A stretch of 64,000 nucleotides of DNA, from NCBI GenBank assembly GCA_032164245.1, contig JAVMKO010000001.1:77993892-78057891 (forward strand), written 5' to 3'. The stretch comes from Sternotherus odoratus (taxonomy: Eukaryota > Chordata > Testudines > Kinosternidae). A program made the position numbers and the translations under genes. Below are positions 34,880 to 47,466 of this stretch, piece by piece (within the stretch, counting starts at the first letter, position 1; each line of letters begins with the position of its first letter). The notes beneath the pieces are model-generated. The model made no database searches and was not told the DNA's origin. It saw nothing but the letters and a program-made list of their open reading frames with translations.

Positions 34880-35599
34880 CTGAAGAGAGAGAAAAAACAA
34901 AGTCAGTTATTATAGATTTTACTGTCAAAGTAGCAATGCAGTATATAAGTGAATATAGCACTAGCAAAATGTTCGAGACTGACTGCCTTAGACACCAAAA
35001 GATTGTATTTACCCACAGTGTGAGAGGCAGCAGCAATACAAACTCACCACCCATGCATCCCTCCTCCCTATATGCCACAATGTTGATTTGCAAGAGACCA
35101 CCCAATGGGGTGAAAAGGAATTCATTCACACCAGCCAGTCAGTCCAAGCTCTCTGCTTAGATTGCCAACAATAGTAGCTGTTGTCTGTGTAGGTAATACA
35201 TGCCTGGCATTCCCTAGGACCAACCATGCCTGCAGGATGATTCCATCCAACCCCCAAATGCACATGGAGGATGCATTTTGAAGAACAAAATGGTGTCTCC
35301 TGCACAGCATGACCTTGCATGCACTGTATATGCGAGGTCATGCCACATCAAGGATACAATTTTGCATGGAAATGTATAAATGCACGCCTGACTAAAAATG
35401 TCCCGGTATGTCATTGGCCAGCAAGGAAGTCAATTAGTGAAAATTGTGATGGTGGTTGTTCACTAGAAAATTAACTGAGACCTTCCTCCCACTAACTAAT
35501 TTAATGCAGGCTACCAAGCAGCCTTCAGATGATAAGCAACTTTGATCACTACTTACCTGGGTTAGATTTTAACTGGTGTAAGGTGGGGACTGGGGGGTC

Positions 35600-35935
35600 G
35601 GATACCATGGGGATATATATGGACTGCCTACAGTATTTGAAAGATGTAAGCACCATGGCAGCTGAAGGAATTGATTTGTGTGGTACAAATAAAAGTACAA
35701 GGATGAAACTGAGCAAAGAGAATTTCAGGCGGACTATCGTAAAATGTTTCCTAATGGTGACTCCTGTTAGACTATGGAATATTCTCCTAAGGAAAGTGGT
35801 GAAAGCCCATCATTTAACATGGAATGGACAGAGCCAAGGGGAAGCCACTGTAGAGAACAATCCTGCATTGGCCAAAGATTGAAAAAGACTAGATCCATTC
35901 TCTTTCACCTCTATTTCCCATGACTCTATGAATGT
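35600..35935 (+). mobile_element. CR1 3' UTR-type fragment
   Basis: AAGGATGAAACTGAGCAAAG, AATTTCAGGCGGACTATCGT, then CTCCTGTTAGACTATGGAAT and GAAAGTGGTGAAAGCCCATC. The same phrase order is found in CR1 3' regions. Confidence 0.55.
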
Positions 35936-36323
35936 AAACAAGTTAACCATACAAAGGGGCCAATATTCCCCCTACCTTAGATTTGTGAGGAGTGAGACCT
36001 AGAAATGGGTTAGATTCAAACAGTTACATTTCCATTGTTCATCTGCTGCAGTTTTGGTGCAAAACCAGGAATAGCCCACTCTCCACATCTGCACTGCTAT
36101 CTTAGCAACCGCATAGGAGTAGCAGAGAGAGGAGGCACCCTGGAATTCTGTGCCAGGAAAGAGCTGTTGAAGCCCACAGATCCACACGGACATGCTCATG
36201 AAAGGCGTTCAACCTGGTGCGTGGAGGGAGAGGCAGATAAACAGAATGAGAGCAGAAACAGGGAAGCGAGGTGGAATTTAAGCCACCACATTCTTCAAGA
36301 CACCATTTCTACTCCCAGGCTAG

Positions 36324-36351
36324 GGTTGGGGTGGGGGTGGGGGTGGGGGGA
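36324..36351 (+). repeat. G-quadruplex-forming GGGGTG array
   Basis: At least five runs of three or more G separated by single or double T: GGGTTGGGGTGGGGGTGGGG and further copies. It meets the usual G4 folding rule several times over. Confidence 0.85.
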
Positions 36352-36500
36352 ATAATCAGTCACCCCTCCAAGTCCACACCAAAACATCCAAGCCTACTTC
36401 TTTACAGCAAGGCCATTTCCACCCATTTTAAGTCTTCTTTATATTAAAGCAAGAACAGGTTAAAGGAGACTTGCTGTAAATGAGAATTCAGCCGTTGACA

Positions 36501-36917
36501 CAGGGGTGGCCAACCTGTTCAGAAGCTAATATGCAGCTTCTTGTACAGGCACTGACTCTGGGGCTGGAGCTACAGCCGCCAGCTTTCCAACGTGCTTGGG
36601 GCTCACTGCTCAACTCCTGGCTCTGCCACAGGCCCTGTCCCCACTCCACCCCTTCCTGTTCACTGCTTGCCAGGCCCTTGCTCCTCCCCCTCCCCCACAG
36701 AGCCTCCTGCATGTCATGAAACAACTGATGGGGAGGTGTGGGGAGAGAGGAAGAGGGAGGTGCTGATCAGCAGAGCTGCCAGTGAGCAGGAGGCACTGGG
36801 AGCTGGCGGGTGGGGAGGGGGGAGCCGATGGGAGGCTACTAACATATTACTGTAGCACTTTGGCAATGTACACTGGTAAATTCTGGCTCCTTCTCGGGCT
36901 CAGGGTGGCCACCCCTG
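36501..36917. mobile_element. Non-autonomous hAT element
   Basis: Ends CAGGGGTGGCCAACCTG and CAGGGTGGCCACCCCTG, with flanks CGTTGACA (36493-36500) and CCTTGACA (36918-36925), 7 of 8 identical. The interior (GCTCACTGCTCAACTCCTGG, CTCTGCCACAGGCCCTG) matches the element at 49849-50851 in inverted orientation. Confidence 0.8.
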
Positions 36918-37029
36918 CCTTGACATCTAAGCAAGAAATGGCAGCAGAATCCAACCAATACCATTTATTGAAGCCCCCTCACCATGCTCTGCACTGTACA
37001 TAGAGAAGGTCATGGTCCCTACTCCATGT

Positions 37030-40000
37030 AAGGAGTCTCTCCATGATACACACTAGTGCTCAGATATGTAACACACCAGAGATCAGAGTGTAAAGTGGGG
37101 GCAGATAGTTTAAATCTCTTTGGGGATTCTCTTTACTAGGACCTGTGGAAGAAGGGCAGCTTTATAAGAGATCTGGATGAGGAGAGAGGATATTCTTTTA
37201 GCAGAAGGGAAGGAGGAGACTGGAGGGATGTCAGAGAGGTTGTAACAGAAGAACCAGGAGGTTTTAATCAACAACCTGGGTGTAGGGAAAGAGAGGAGAT
37301 AAATGTAACAATAAAAGTCGTAAGGCTGGGATGATCAATAGTGATAGAGAAGGGAAGTCTTGGAGAGGGGAGGATACAGACTTGAGTTTTGGCCAAAGAG
37401 TTTGATTTGTTGTCAGGAAGATGTAGATTTAGGAATAATCCACATAGAGTTGACGTGATGAGAAAGAATAAGGTCACCCAAGGATGAAGTAAAGAAGGAG
37501 ACAAAAAACCCCATGCAAAGAACCTTCAAGGACATGACAAAGAGAGTGAGAAAGGAAGTGGAGAAGCTACTACCAGAGACATTGAAACAGCAATGAGAAA
37601 GGCTGGAAAGGCAAGAGAACACAGAATCACAAAACTCCAGAGAGGAGAGAATGTAGAGGAAGAGGGAGTTACTGACCATATCAGATAGAATGAAGGATAT
37701 GAAAATAAAGCAGTTGCCCATAGACTTGACCCACTGGGGACTATGGTGAGAATAATTAAACATTGGCAGGTCATTTGCAAAGCTAGTGGCAACAAGTTAA
37801 AAGATTTGCTGGGGCAGCGCTTTGACCTCCTGTTTATCCACAAACCAACTACAGCATGAGCAGCAGCTATGAAAGTTTCCTGTACATATCACCTGTCCTA
37901 GACCAACCTTTGCCATTTACATCAACCCTATTCTCAAGGGACCAGTAGGAGGAGTTGGCAGGGGAAGAGGAGTTCAGCCTCCATTCTATTACATACTTAG
38001 CTTTCCTGCTCAGACACCCCACGAGGTTGCCAAATGGGGCGTGGACATGGGTTACAACAAGAATTGGACTAGGACTATTTCACACATCACTGAAAAAGCT
38101 GTCAACTGAGAATGACTGTTAGTCACTACTAGAGCTGTAGGATTGTTACAGTGGTGACATGGTGATGGACACTGTGCCTTTTCAGACTGGAGTGAGGGGG
38201 CATTGACAACACACAGCAGCATCCTCTGTCCTGACACAGCAACCCTAATCCTGGCCAGGTCCTGGGCACAGGGGCTGCAGAGCCAGCTTGCTCTACACTC
38301 ACCCTGCAGCAGCAGCTCCTGTCCCACAGGACTGGGGTTGGTTCCCTGCTCCAGGGTGTTGCAACCTGGGAAACAGAGTCACCGTGCTGCTCAGGTTTGG
38401 CCTGGCCGTCACTCTGTCATGACTCCTACCTCATGACTCCTACCCATGATGTTTACATGCCATTTCCTCTTAAACCTGTGATTTTTACTACATTTACCAT
38501 GACTGCACCGTGATTTTTGATTTAAAAAAATGCCACGACAAATCTGTACCCCTAGTCATTACTGACCAGAGGCCTGGGTGGAGCAACTGACTTTGCGGGG
38601 AAAAGGCTCCATAACTCTTCTCTGATCCCGCAGACTCACCCAGTTCCCCTTGGAGCTCATTTCAGATTTCTTCCCTTTCTCACAACCCCTGCTCCACCCA
38701 CACCCGTCAAACCTGCCACACCCCACATCTCCCATCCAGAGCTCCCCACTTTGATGACTCACCAGCCTAAACTACCCCTGCTGTGACCCTTGTACCTGAC
38801 CACTGATTCCAACTGCGTAACCCCACATAGAAGACAATTATCTCCTGCTGAACCCTGCATACTGTCGTCTCTGCACCATCCTCTGTGCCTGAGAGGTGCT
38901 CTTACCTCTCTGCACTGCAGGCATAGCCAGCCCTTTCATTGGCCTTTCTGCGCTCTACACGCCTAATCATGCCCCTCCTATCCCACATGGTTAATCAACC
39001 TCCTCTACTGCTGACCCTGACCACCTTCCTTTGCTGTTGAGCCCACCTGCACCTTTTCATGTGCTTCCACCCACTTTATACAACCCCCACATACAAGAAC
39101 TGTCCACCTGTGTCCCACCATCCTACAATACCACCCACTCCTTTATAGATCTCAGACATGCCATCTTCTTCCACTATCTTTCACTGAACAAGGATCACCA
39201 TCACTTTCCACTGTGCTCCACCCCATGAGGCTGACCACACCATCATTCTGCCTCCATAACCGCTGTGACCTGCCTGACCACACCCCCAACCCCTTCTTCC
39301 ACCCCCACTCTGCAAATCTGACCACTTCCCCCATCTCCCTCTGCCATTACTTACTCTGTGAGTCTGACTATTCCCCAGTGTCCCCAGACTTGTCCCATCC
39401 TATGCCTCATAAATTTCAAACCTGCTAATGTGGAACACCAGCAATCCAAATGTGTGACAAACAAGCAGTATGTGGAGCACCTGGATTTTCTGGCATCTCA
39501 TACCACAACCGACAGATAACTGTTTTAAAGGATGCTTTCGCACCATCTTAATTAAATAAGCTAGGTAGTGTGTTTTTTTAAAAAAAGGAAAACCACGCTC
39601 TACCATGTGCAACAACACAATGCCCTCTCTGACTGAATCAGCAGCAAGGTTTAAACCCTGCAGGGCTTCACATGCCCTGCACAGACTTCTACCACTTGAG
39701 TCACAGAGGTTAACTGTTACCATCTGTGTGGATTAACCACTAGAGGGGGACTTTAGTTTGTAACTCTTGGAAAAATGTGTGTATTTACTAGACAGCAGCA
39801 AAATATTGGCAACCATGCATCCTAAATTCTGTCTCTGGGAGGGAAATGTGGTCTAGTGGTTAGACAGGGTAACCCAATTACACAGATTTGGCACATTTGG
39901 TCTGAAAGACAGTATGACTCAGTGGAAAAAACTTGAGTCTGCCATATTAGAGAGCTGGTTTTTATTTCCAATTCTCTCTGTGCAAAGTTTCGGTGAAATT

Positions 40001-40850
40001 ATTTGAAAAATGGGGATTAAGAAAGTTAATACTTGACCACAGGGTTTGGTTACAATGCTTTGGTCAGTAATATGTGCTATAAATGCCATTTATATTTCAA
40101 TGCAATCAGTAGAGGTGAGATCAGAACTCATGGTCTCCTCACTCCCAGCTTTCAGTAGGCACAAGGTATTTAGATAAAGAGTCGCTAACCTGTACCTAAT
40201 ATGGTGGAACAAAACAGATACCCTAATTCAGCTCAAATGCATAATCCAGTCCACCAAAGAGCTCTGCTCCATCCTGCACATTTGATTGCCCTCCACTCCA
40301 TGTGCTTAAACTCTTCCCTCATCCCTCTCTACCATGGCAGGCAACACCTCATGTCCACCCGGGCAACCTGACCACCTTATCCATTGCCCCATTCCCCACA
40401 TCTGGCCAACCCTCATCCCCTCTAACAAGCCCCATCCCATTTGCCCGGCCACCCTCTCTCACCCTACCATCCCTCTTCCCTCCCTTGTGTCATGCCCATT
40501 ACAAATGCTGCAAGCCACTGAGGTCATCCATGGCATCATCATTACAACCTCTCTGAAATAAATATGGGGCACTTCTGTAGCCACCCCTGTGCCCAGAGTA
40601 CCCGAGTGCCCCACACCCATTTAAAAGCACACCCAATAATGTCATTTAGACCCACCGTTGGATAGCGCACCAAGCCTTGGGGATCCCACCACCCCAAGCT
40701 CAGGCCTTGCTCCACTTTATAGCAGGTTCCCACCTGCACTGAGCAAGGTTTCCCCCAGTCAGTGGGTCTGTGCATCTCCGGGGGGCAGCATTTCAATGCA
40801 ACAGGCATCCAAAGGGGCAGGGGGATTTTCCCCCAGCCACTTCTTTGTAT
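37030..40850. other. 5' intron / upstream region of ZC3H7B
   Basis: No confident element. 37200-37850 is purine-rich on the plus strand with GGAG/GAAGG words, probably an old LINE. 38560-39430 and 40260-40560 are C/T-rich with CCACC/CCC repeats. None shows a conserved reading frame or splice-bounded exon. Confidence 0.35.
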
Positions 40851-40859
40851 TGCAGACGC

Positions 40860-41160
40860 TGCAGCTCCCTGCTCCTCGGGGCGGTATCACTCCCTTGCCC
40901 GAGGGCCCTAGCAGCAAAATAACCTGGCTTGATCTCCCGGGAATAAAGTCATCTCCTCCCCTCCCCCACCAGCCCTAGGCCGCCGATCCCCGGGCTCGCT
41001 TAGCAGAAGCAACGGGCGGCAGGAGCACGTCGGGCGGGGACATGCGCTAAGGCAGCGCCGCCTTCCTTTGGCAGCTACAAACGTCTCCCGTTTAGTCTCC
41101 CGGGCGTTGATCACCCCGAAGTCAGCTCTCCCTATCGCTGGGAGGTGTCTCCCATCACCA
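40860..41160 (-). promoter_or_regulatory. ZC3H7B: CpG-rich region, probable ZC3H7B promoter and 5' UTR exon
   Basis: About 20 CpGs in 300 bp, against a CpG-poor background on both sides, lying upstream of coding exon 1 on the minus strand. Exon 1 starts at an acceptor, so a 5' UTR exon must lie upstream, and this is the only CpG-dense stretch before the RANGAP1 island. I could not pick a convincing donor: CCAG|GTTATT at about 40922 is weak. In human the two start sites are also about 15 kb apart (from memory). Transcript data are needed for the exact start. Confidence 0.55.
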
Positions 41161-42289
41161 ACATCGCCCAACTCTCCACCCACTGAAAAAACAAAATAAA
41201 AATAATCACCTATTTTCAAGAGTTTGGGAGACGACTTAAAAAGGGGGAGGGAGGGTCAACATCACCCTCCACCCAGAAACCATAAAAAGATCAAAGAATA
41301 AAAACAACCTTTCTTATTTGATGAACTTTCCAACCCCTGAGAACTGTACATCTGAAAAGCTATTTCACAAGCCTTTCTTCGCTGTTTAATGGGGCTTATA
41401 CCCACAAGAGGGAAAACTGCAGGCAAAACACAGAGAAGGATAAAGCTTTGAAATCTGAAAACCACACAGACACATAACCAATTGCTATCCAGTGTTCACA
41501 TCCACCCTAGAGTCTTTTTAAGATTGTCAGTAACTTTTAAACTCCAGTTGCATTTTTTTTCAAACGAGGGGATTAGGGTCCTTGAAAATTATTTCCTGCC
41601 AGACCCACATCTTTTTGATGGGAGGTGGCCTCGAAAATAAATCATTTTCTCTGCTTGTTTTTTGCTACTGCAAAATATTTCCTCTAGTAGGAAGGGGGGA
41701 TTTTGCTAGTGTACACAATATTTAGCTTTTCTTCCTGTTTCTCAGACCTGTTCCCTTTAAGTCTAGAGTTAGAAAAAAAATCCAAAAAAATAATGAAGGA
41801 CTCACCTCCGCTTGGGTTTTCCCCCACTCACACTATGTATAACTTTCCTTGATAAATGGTATGATATTAATAGAGATATTATTAGAGTATTATTACTATT
41901 AGTAATAATAATAGTAAATGTTATTTAATTACAGAAGGAAGCATTCTGCTTCCGGATCTGCTGCCCCTGCAGCTCCCTCCATGTGCCTCCTGGTCTCTTT
42001 ACTTTCATTTCCAGGTCTCTCTTTCTCCCTCCCTCAGCAGTAACAGCAGCTTCCCTGAGCTTCCTCTAGGTCCTAGTGGTAACCGGTTTCGCCTAAATAG
42101 ACCCTTCCCTCCTGGCGTTGGAAATCGGTTATTTGATTTTTACCGAGATAACCGTTTGCTACCAAATTGTCTCAGTGTTTTCACTGATTTCAATAGTTTT
42201 TACTGCTCTTTTTAGTAAATACATGTACAATGACACAGGCCTGTAATCTTTGCATACACACTTGAGGAACTTTATATAAACAAGTTTAA

Positions 42290-42750
42290 GATTAGCAGCT
42301 CTGTTAGTCTGCATCCCTAAATAAAAGGAGGAATTTGTAGCACCATTAGACACGAACCAGTTTATTTCAGCATAAGCTTTCGTGGGCTATAGCCCACTTC
42401 ATCGGATGCATAGAATGGAACACATAGAAGTAAGATGCATTTATATACACAGAAAGTAAAAAAAAAAAAAGTTGTAAATTACCATACCAATTCTAAGAGG
42501 CTGTTTAATTTGGATGGGCCATTATCAGCAGGAGAAAAAAACCTTTTGTAGTGAAAATGTAGTGGATCTATGTCTGACAGTTGATAAGAACCTAACCCTA
42601 AACCTAACCCATAGTCCCTGTTTAACCCTTGGTTGATAGTGTCCAATTTGCAAATTAATTCCAGTTCTTCAGCTTCTTGTTGGAGTCTGTTTTGAAAGTT
42701 TTTCTGTTTTAAAATTGACTCCTTCAAGTCTTCAATCTCCCTGGCCATTC
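42290..42750 (-). repeat. Dispersed repeat with hammerhead-like core, longer copy
   Basis: The minus-strand core at 42370-42409 (GCATCCGATGAAGTGGGCTA, TAGCCCACGAAAGCTTATGC) has a perfect GTGGGC/GCCCAC stem. The 42470-42750 extension gives an 89-codon minus-strand frame beginning MAREIEDLKESILKQKNFQ, with a heptad-like pattern that I cannot assign. CCTAACCCTAAACCTAACCC at about 42592 is telomere-like but lies inside the repeat. Confidence 0.65.
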
Positions 42751-44649
42751 TATTAAAGACTTGAAGATCTATTTGCTACTCAGCTTCTAGATTCCTTCAG
42801 TAATGTTCCTGGAGTCCAGGGAGATTACTGATGAATCCAGGAAGCTGAATAGCACATACTGCCTCCTCAGCCACTCCAGAACCTGCATGGGGCACAACAA
42901 AGCAAAACTCTCCCCCCACACACCAAAAAAAAACCCCACAACTGAGGGTCTAGCAGCAGCGGCAGTGCCAAGGGAGGCAGAGCCTGCCCTGGCCTATTAT
43001 ACTCACCACCCATGAATCTCGCCCCAAATTCCTGTCGAAAGTGGTTTCCAATTTTCACATTAATCAAGCAATTTATTTACTGACTTTCTTTCCAAAGCCT
43101 CATTTGAGTAAAGGAAAAGAAAAGCTCCACACTTTAGATGTTAGAAGAGTTTTGGCTTTTTACCTGGATCAGACTAGGCCTTTCAGGTCTTCGGCTCAGC
43201 TCTTCCATGCAGTTTCAGACAGACTAAAGGGCCACCCCATATCCAACTGAGAGGTTCTCTTCCTGGATTTCTGGCTGTATTCATTTATGCTATCCATTGG
43301 CTGATATTGCACCTCCAAATAAAGTGGTGGCTTCCCTCACTCAGGCAATGAGGGGCAGCGTGGCCCTTTATACCAGTGTGCAGTGGCATGAGGCATTAGA
43401 GGGTGCTCACGCTGCCCTGATGGATACTAATGAGGGGAAAATCTCTGATAACCATGCACAAGACACACACACACCTACAATAGAATGGACATGTGCAACA
43501 CAGTTTGAAGAACACCACTTATGGAAAGGTAGTTAATTTTGTGTTCCCCCGCTCAGCCTCAGCAAATTAGAGTTTTGCTGCAGCTAAGCTGCGTCAGCTC
43601 CCTGAAACACCAGCATGTTTGCCTTTCCAGCAAACTCCAGGACTCTGCTCGTCCAAACCTTGCCTAATAGGAAATAAACAGTGAACCCCAACTGCTGAGT
43701 TACCTAGAGATATCTCCCTGCACAGCCTAGCTCCCTTCACCGAACACTCACAGAAGTTATTAAGTTTGTTGCTCTTTTAGAGACACAATACACTGCAGCC
43801 TATTAGCTTAACTGGGCTTAATGCATCCTTCCTTTCAATCAGTGCATTGAATTGGTAAAACGAGTTTATTAAACAAAAAGTCATACCAAGGGCTACCAAG
43901 TGTAAGGAGTAAAGATAAAAATGGCTACAAGCAAACAAAAGTAAAAATACACTTCTAAGACTGAAACTTAACTTCAGCAAGTTATAATCCTTGCCTAAGC
44001 AGGATTCTCACGTAAACTCAGGTCCCAGAGATGTTCCAGATCCTGAAGTTGTTTGGTTATAGGAATATCATCAGGGCTGGCCCTAGACAAAATGGCACCC
44101 CCTTGTGAGGAGCGTCTTTGCACCCTCCCTCCATTTGATAAACTTTTGAAGACCTTATTTTTTATTGCATTTGTAGCCCATTTCACAGCTTTGTTGCACG
44201 AATTATCCCTCTCATATAAGACAATAAATTTGCATGCTAGGATCTGTGAACCTGTATTTTTTCATGCCCTATATAAACAAATAAAAAAATATTTCTTTTA
44301 AGCTTATATAAACATTTTAATTTTAAGATTAACTGAAATGTACTAACATCAAGAAATTAAACTTTGCACTGACTATGGGTGGACCAGTATTAAACTGTGT
44401 TACAGTAGGTGACAGCCTTAGAACGTTAACTCTGGTCCTTTAGTTCAAAAGGTCACTTTTCTCACCTTTGCCCTCATGAACAGAGAGACCCAAAGAGTGG
44501 ACAAAGGTATTTTCAATCAAGAAAAGAGCAAGAGATGTCAGTCTCTCATCAGCCAATCAAAGATATGTTTTAATGAGCTGTGCTCACCACTCATGACTGT
44601 GACCCACATCGTGAGCAGAATCCTCAAGCTATCCACACATTAGGAAAAG

Positions 44650-45405
44650 TGTCCTTTGTAGTAAGTGAAGGCAATGTAAGTAAAGGCTAAAGGCCTAATG
44701 AAGGTCCAGTATGAGGCCTGAACTAAAGTAATGGCCAAGCCTCTGCTAATATAAAGCAAAGTTCAGCTGTGAGCAAAAGGCAGGCCCGGCCCACAGAAGT
44801 TGGCAAGGGAAAGGGCTGATATTGCAGAAATACATATTCCGTTAGCATAGTTACCGTAGAAACATGGTACCAGGAATGTTCCTATCCCAACATTCCATAG
44901 ATAATAGAACAGACCAACCCTTCCCACTGACAGGGGCAAAAGGGTAATATGATGGATAGAGTTGTTTTGCTCGAACCAACATGTACAAGGTGAAAGGCGG
45001 CACCTTAATACGTAGTAGGGCTGTACCTTGATACGTAAAGGGGTTGCACCTCAATACGTCAGGAGTGATGTGTAACTTGTTTTGCACCTGTATAAGAATG
45101 AGTCCCTGAAGGGGCGTCTTTGTCCGGCTTGACGGGGGTAGTGGCATGTCCCGCCACTGAGCTGAGGCCATTGCCGAGAGGCACTCTCTAGCAGTATGCC
45201 CGGTAGACTGACTAATCTACGGGGAACTGAAAGTGTGTCAGGGTCGCAATAAACCTGTCCGAGGTGCCTTTGTACCTTACTAATACTCTGTGGTTATTGG
45301 GGGTTCTCGTCGGATTTGCTGTGTCAGCTATCTGCGCAGAGCTGGGGCAGCACACAGAGGGAACACACGCACGCAGCCGAGTGATATCAACAGGAGAAAG
45401 CAGAA
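44650..45405 (+). mobile_element. Probable solo LTR of an endogenous retrovirus-like element
   Basis: Non-coding, with promoter-like CACCTGTATAAGAATGAG at about 45087 and a poly(A) signal AATAAA at about 45249 followed by a U5-like GT-rich stretch. It interrupts the hAT relic downstream of its transposase. I could not match a target duplication, so ends are approximate and the class is open. Confidence 0.45.
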
Positions 45406-45439
45406 GCACCACACTGGTAGCTTCTGGACCACACTACAA

Positions 45440-46890
45440 CATCCTTCAGTTCTGCATAATGAATGAATTGGAGAACTTGGAGTGGAGAGTGCTTCCCATC
45501 TGGCAAAATGTGATGGATGTTGTCCAATTTGACATAGAGGTCTTTATCATTGATGTCCTAACAGTCCCATGTGTCACCGTCTGGTGAAGGTCCATACAAT
45601 AGTTCAAGATTGTTTTCCTATCTGCTGGCAGCTTATTAAGGTCATGCAACCTTCCCTCCCCCAGGTCTTTTTGTGGTGGTTCATTTGTCCAAACGTTTCC
45701 TCGATGGACCCTCAAGCAATGTCAATGAGGAAGCAAAAAAACTCCCTCTTGAATTTTTCTTCTGAGCTTCCCATCACCTCAGCTCTGCCCTCGTAATGAA
45801 TTGTCTCTTCTTCCAATGAATACAGGTTTCCTTGAAGACAAGCTCAATTCCTAAGTTTTCTGCCATTTCTTTTGCATCAGTGATAACATCATCAAATCAG
45901 TGTCTTTGTAGACCACAACAAAATCAAGGCAGCTTCTCATCAAAGTATTAGCGGTCATGATCTCCATCAATTGAATTTGTAATGCCTTGCCTACAACATT
46001 CACTTGGAACAGGATATTGCGCCAAATCACAACTGAGACCAGAAATTTGAAGTCAGAGATCAAGTCTGCCAGGCTTTATATCTCATGTCAGATTCCAGCT
46101 TCGGCTTTACTTAACTATGCCAGTTCCATTTGGGCATAATCGTAAATCTCAATCACTTAGTACCTTTCTGGCCTTATGCTGTCAATGCGGCTCTCCCAAC
46201 ATGTGTAACTTAGCAGCTTCATGGTCAGATTTGTAACATTGTCCGTGAGGATCTTCCACCTGATAGTTGATGCTGAAAACAGGATGTATATCCTTGGCAG
46301 TACTCCAAAGAGAGATACTGAATCTAAAGAAGATGACGCTGTATCTGACACAACCAGGTTGAGGGAATGGCAGCCACAAGGAATAACGAAAGCTCTTGGA
46401 TTCAGTGCAAGGATCCTTTCCTGGACACCACTGTTTCTTCCCTTTATATCTGTGCTATTGTCGTAGCCTTGGCCTCAGCAGTCCTGAAGCTTTATCTTTA
46501 TTTTATTCTCATTCCAAATGTTCATAAAGAGTTCTGTGAGGTCTTATCCAGTAGAGTTGTCCACAGACCATAAACAGATAAAGTATTCCTTTTCTTGGAT
46601 ACAGCCATCTTCGTAGTCAACCAATCTTACTGTACATGACATCTTTTCCCTGTGACTAATGTTGGGAGTGCCGTCCATTTTTACAGTTTAGTACTTTGTT
46701 TTGCCAAGCTGCATCAATATGTTATCAAGCACCTTCCTTGCCATATCAATCAATTCATTTTGAATTGTTTTGCTGCAGTAATTGTCCATAGTTTCATTAT
46801 GAGCTAGGTACTCATGCATGACACTGTTGTATTTCCCAAGGAGCTCTACCAGACCAAGGAAAATACTGTGATGTTCAGTGAACAATTTAT
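45440..46890 (-). pseudogene. ZMYM1/hAT-type transposase relic
   Basis: Broken minus-strand frames in order: LGLVELLGKYNSVMHEYLAH (about 46860), then SHREKMS-like and YFI..SVD remnants, SLNLVVSDTASSSLDSVSLF (just before 46350), STIRWKILTDNVTNLTMKLL, CWESRIDSIRPERY, VNVVGKALQIQLMEIMTANT, and a C-terminal piece ending near 45446 with EGRLHDLNKLPADR. This order is that of the TTF-type/ZMYM1-like hAT transposases. Stops and frameshifts are numerous; not functional. Confidence 0.65.
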
Positions 46891-46904
46891 CTGACAGGTT
46901 TAAG

Positions 46905-47312
46905 ATTAGCAGCCGTGTTAGTCTGCATCCGTAAATAAGACGGGGAAGACTTGTAGCACCTTAGAGACTAGCCAGTTTATTTCAGCATAAGCTTTTGTGG
47001 GCTATAGCCTACTTCATCGGATGCATAGAATGGAACAGAAGTAAGATGTATTTATATAAACAGAAAAAAAGGTTGTACATTAGCATACCAATTCTAAGAG
47101 GCTGTTTAATTTTCTCCTGCTGATAATGGCCCATCCAAATTAAACAGTCTCTTAGAATTGGTATGCTAATGTACAACCTTTTTTTTCTTCTGTGTATATA
47201 AATACATCTTACTTCTGTTCCATTCTATGCATCTGATGAAGTGAGCTACAGCCCACGAAAGCTTATGCTGAAATAAACTGGTTAGTCTCTAAGGTGCTAC
47301 AAGTCTTCCGTG
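46905..47312. repeat. 400-bp palindromic pair of the hammerhead-like dispersed repeat
   Basis: The left arm (46905 to about 47107) and right arm (about 47125 to 47312) are inverted copies meeting at TTTTCTCCTGCTGATAATGG. They share TTGGTATGCTAATGTACAAC, CATCTTACTTCTGTTCCATT and the GCATC(T/C)GATGA...CGAAAGCTTATGC cores at 46985-47024 (minus) and 47229-47268 (plus). Confidence 0.85.
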
Positions 47313-47466
47313 TCTAACTTACATGACAAGTCCCAGAAAGCCAAATTATTTGCAAGGAAGAGGGTAATTAAGATCAGACACTCAAGCACATTCCTCCAGT
47401 GCTGGGTTTTTACATTAATAATGAGCTGTTTTTCTGTATCTATGCATTTATTCAGCTTGAGCCTAG

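Noticed and set aside
37268..37843. Hydrophobic minus-strand frames resembling a membrane protein
   Set aside because: Low-complexity purine/pyrimidine bias on one strand produces Leu/Ser/Phe-rich frames. There are no splice sites and no conserved motif.
40908..41219. Minus-strand frame of 103 codons over the ZC3H7B CpG island
   Set aside because: No similarity to the ZC3H7B amino terminus, which is clearly encoded at 34871. It is more likely 5' UTR or promoter sequence.
42590..42612. Interstitial telomere-like CCTAACCCTAAACCTAACCC
   Set aside because: Too short and imperfect, and it is part of a dispersed repeat consensus rather than a telomere fusion scar.
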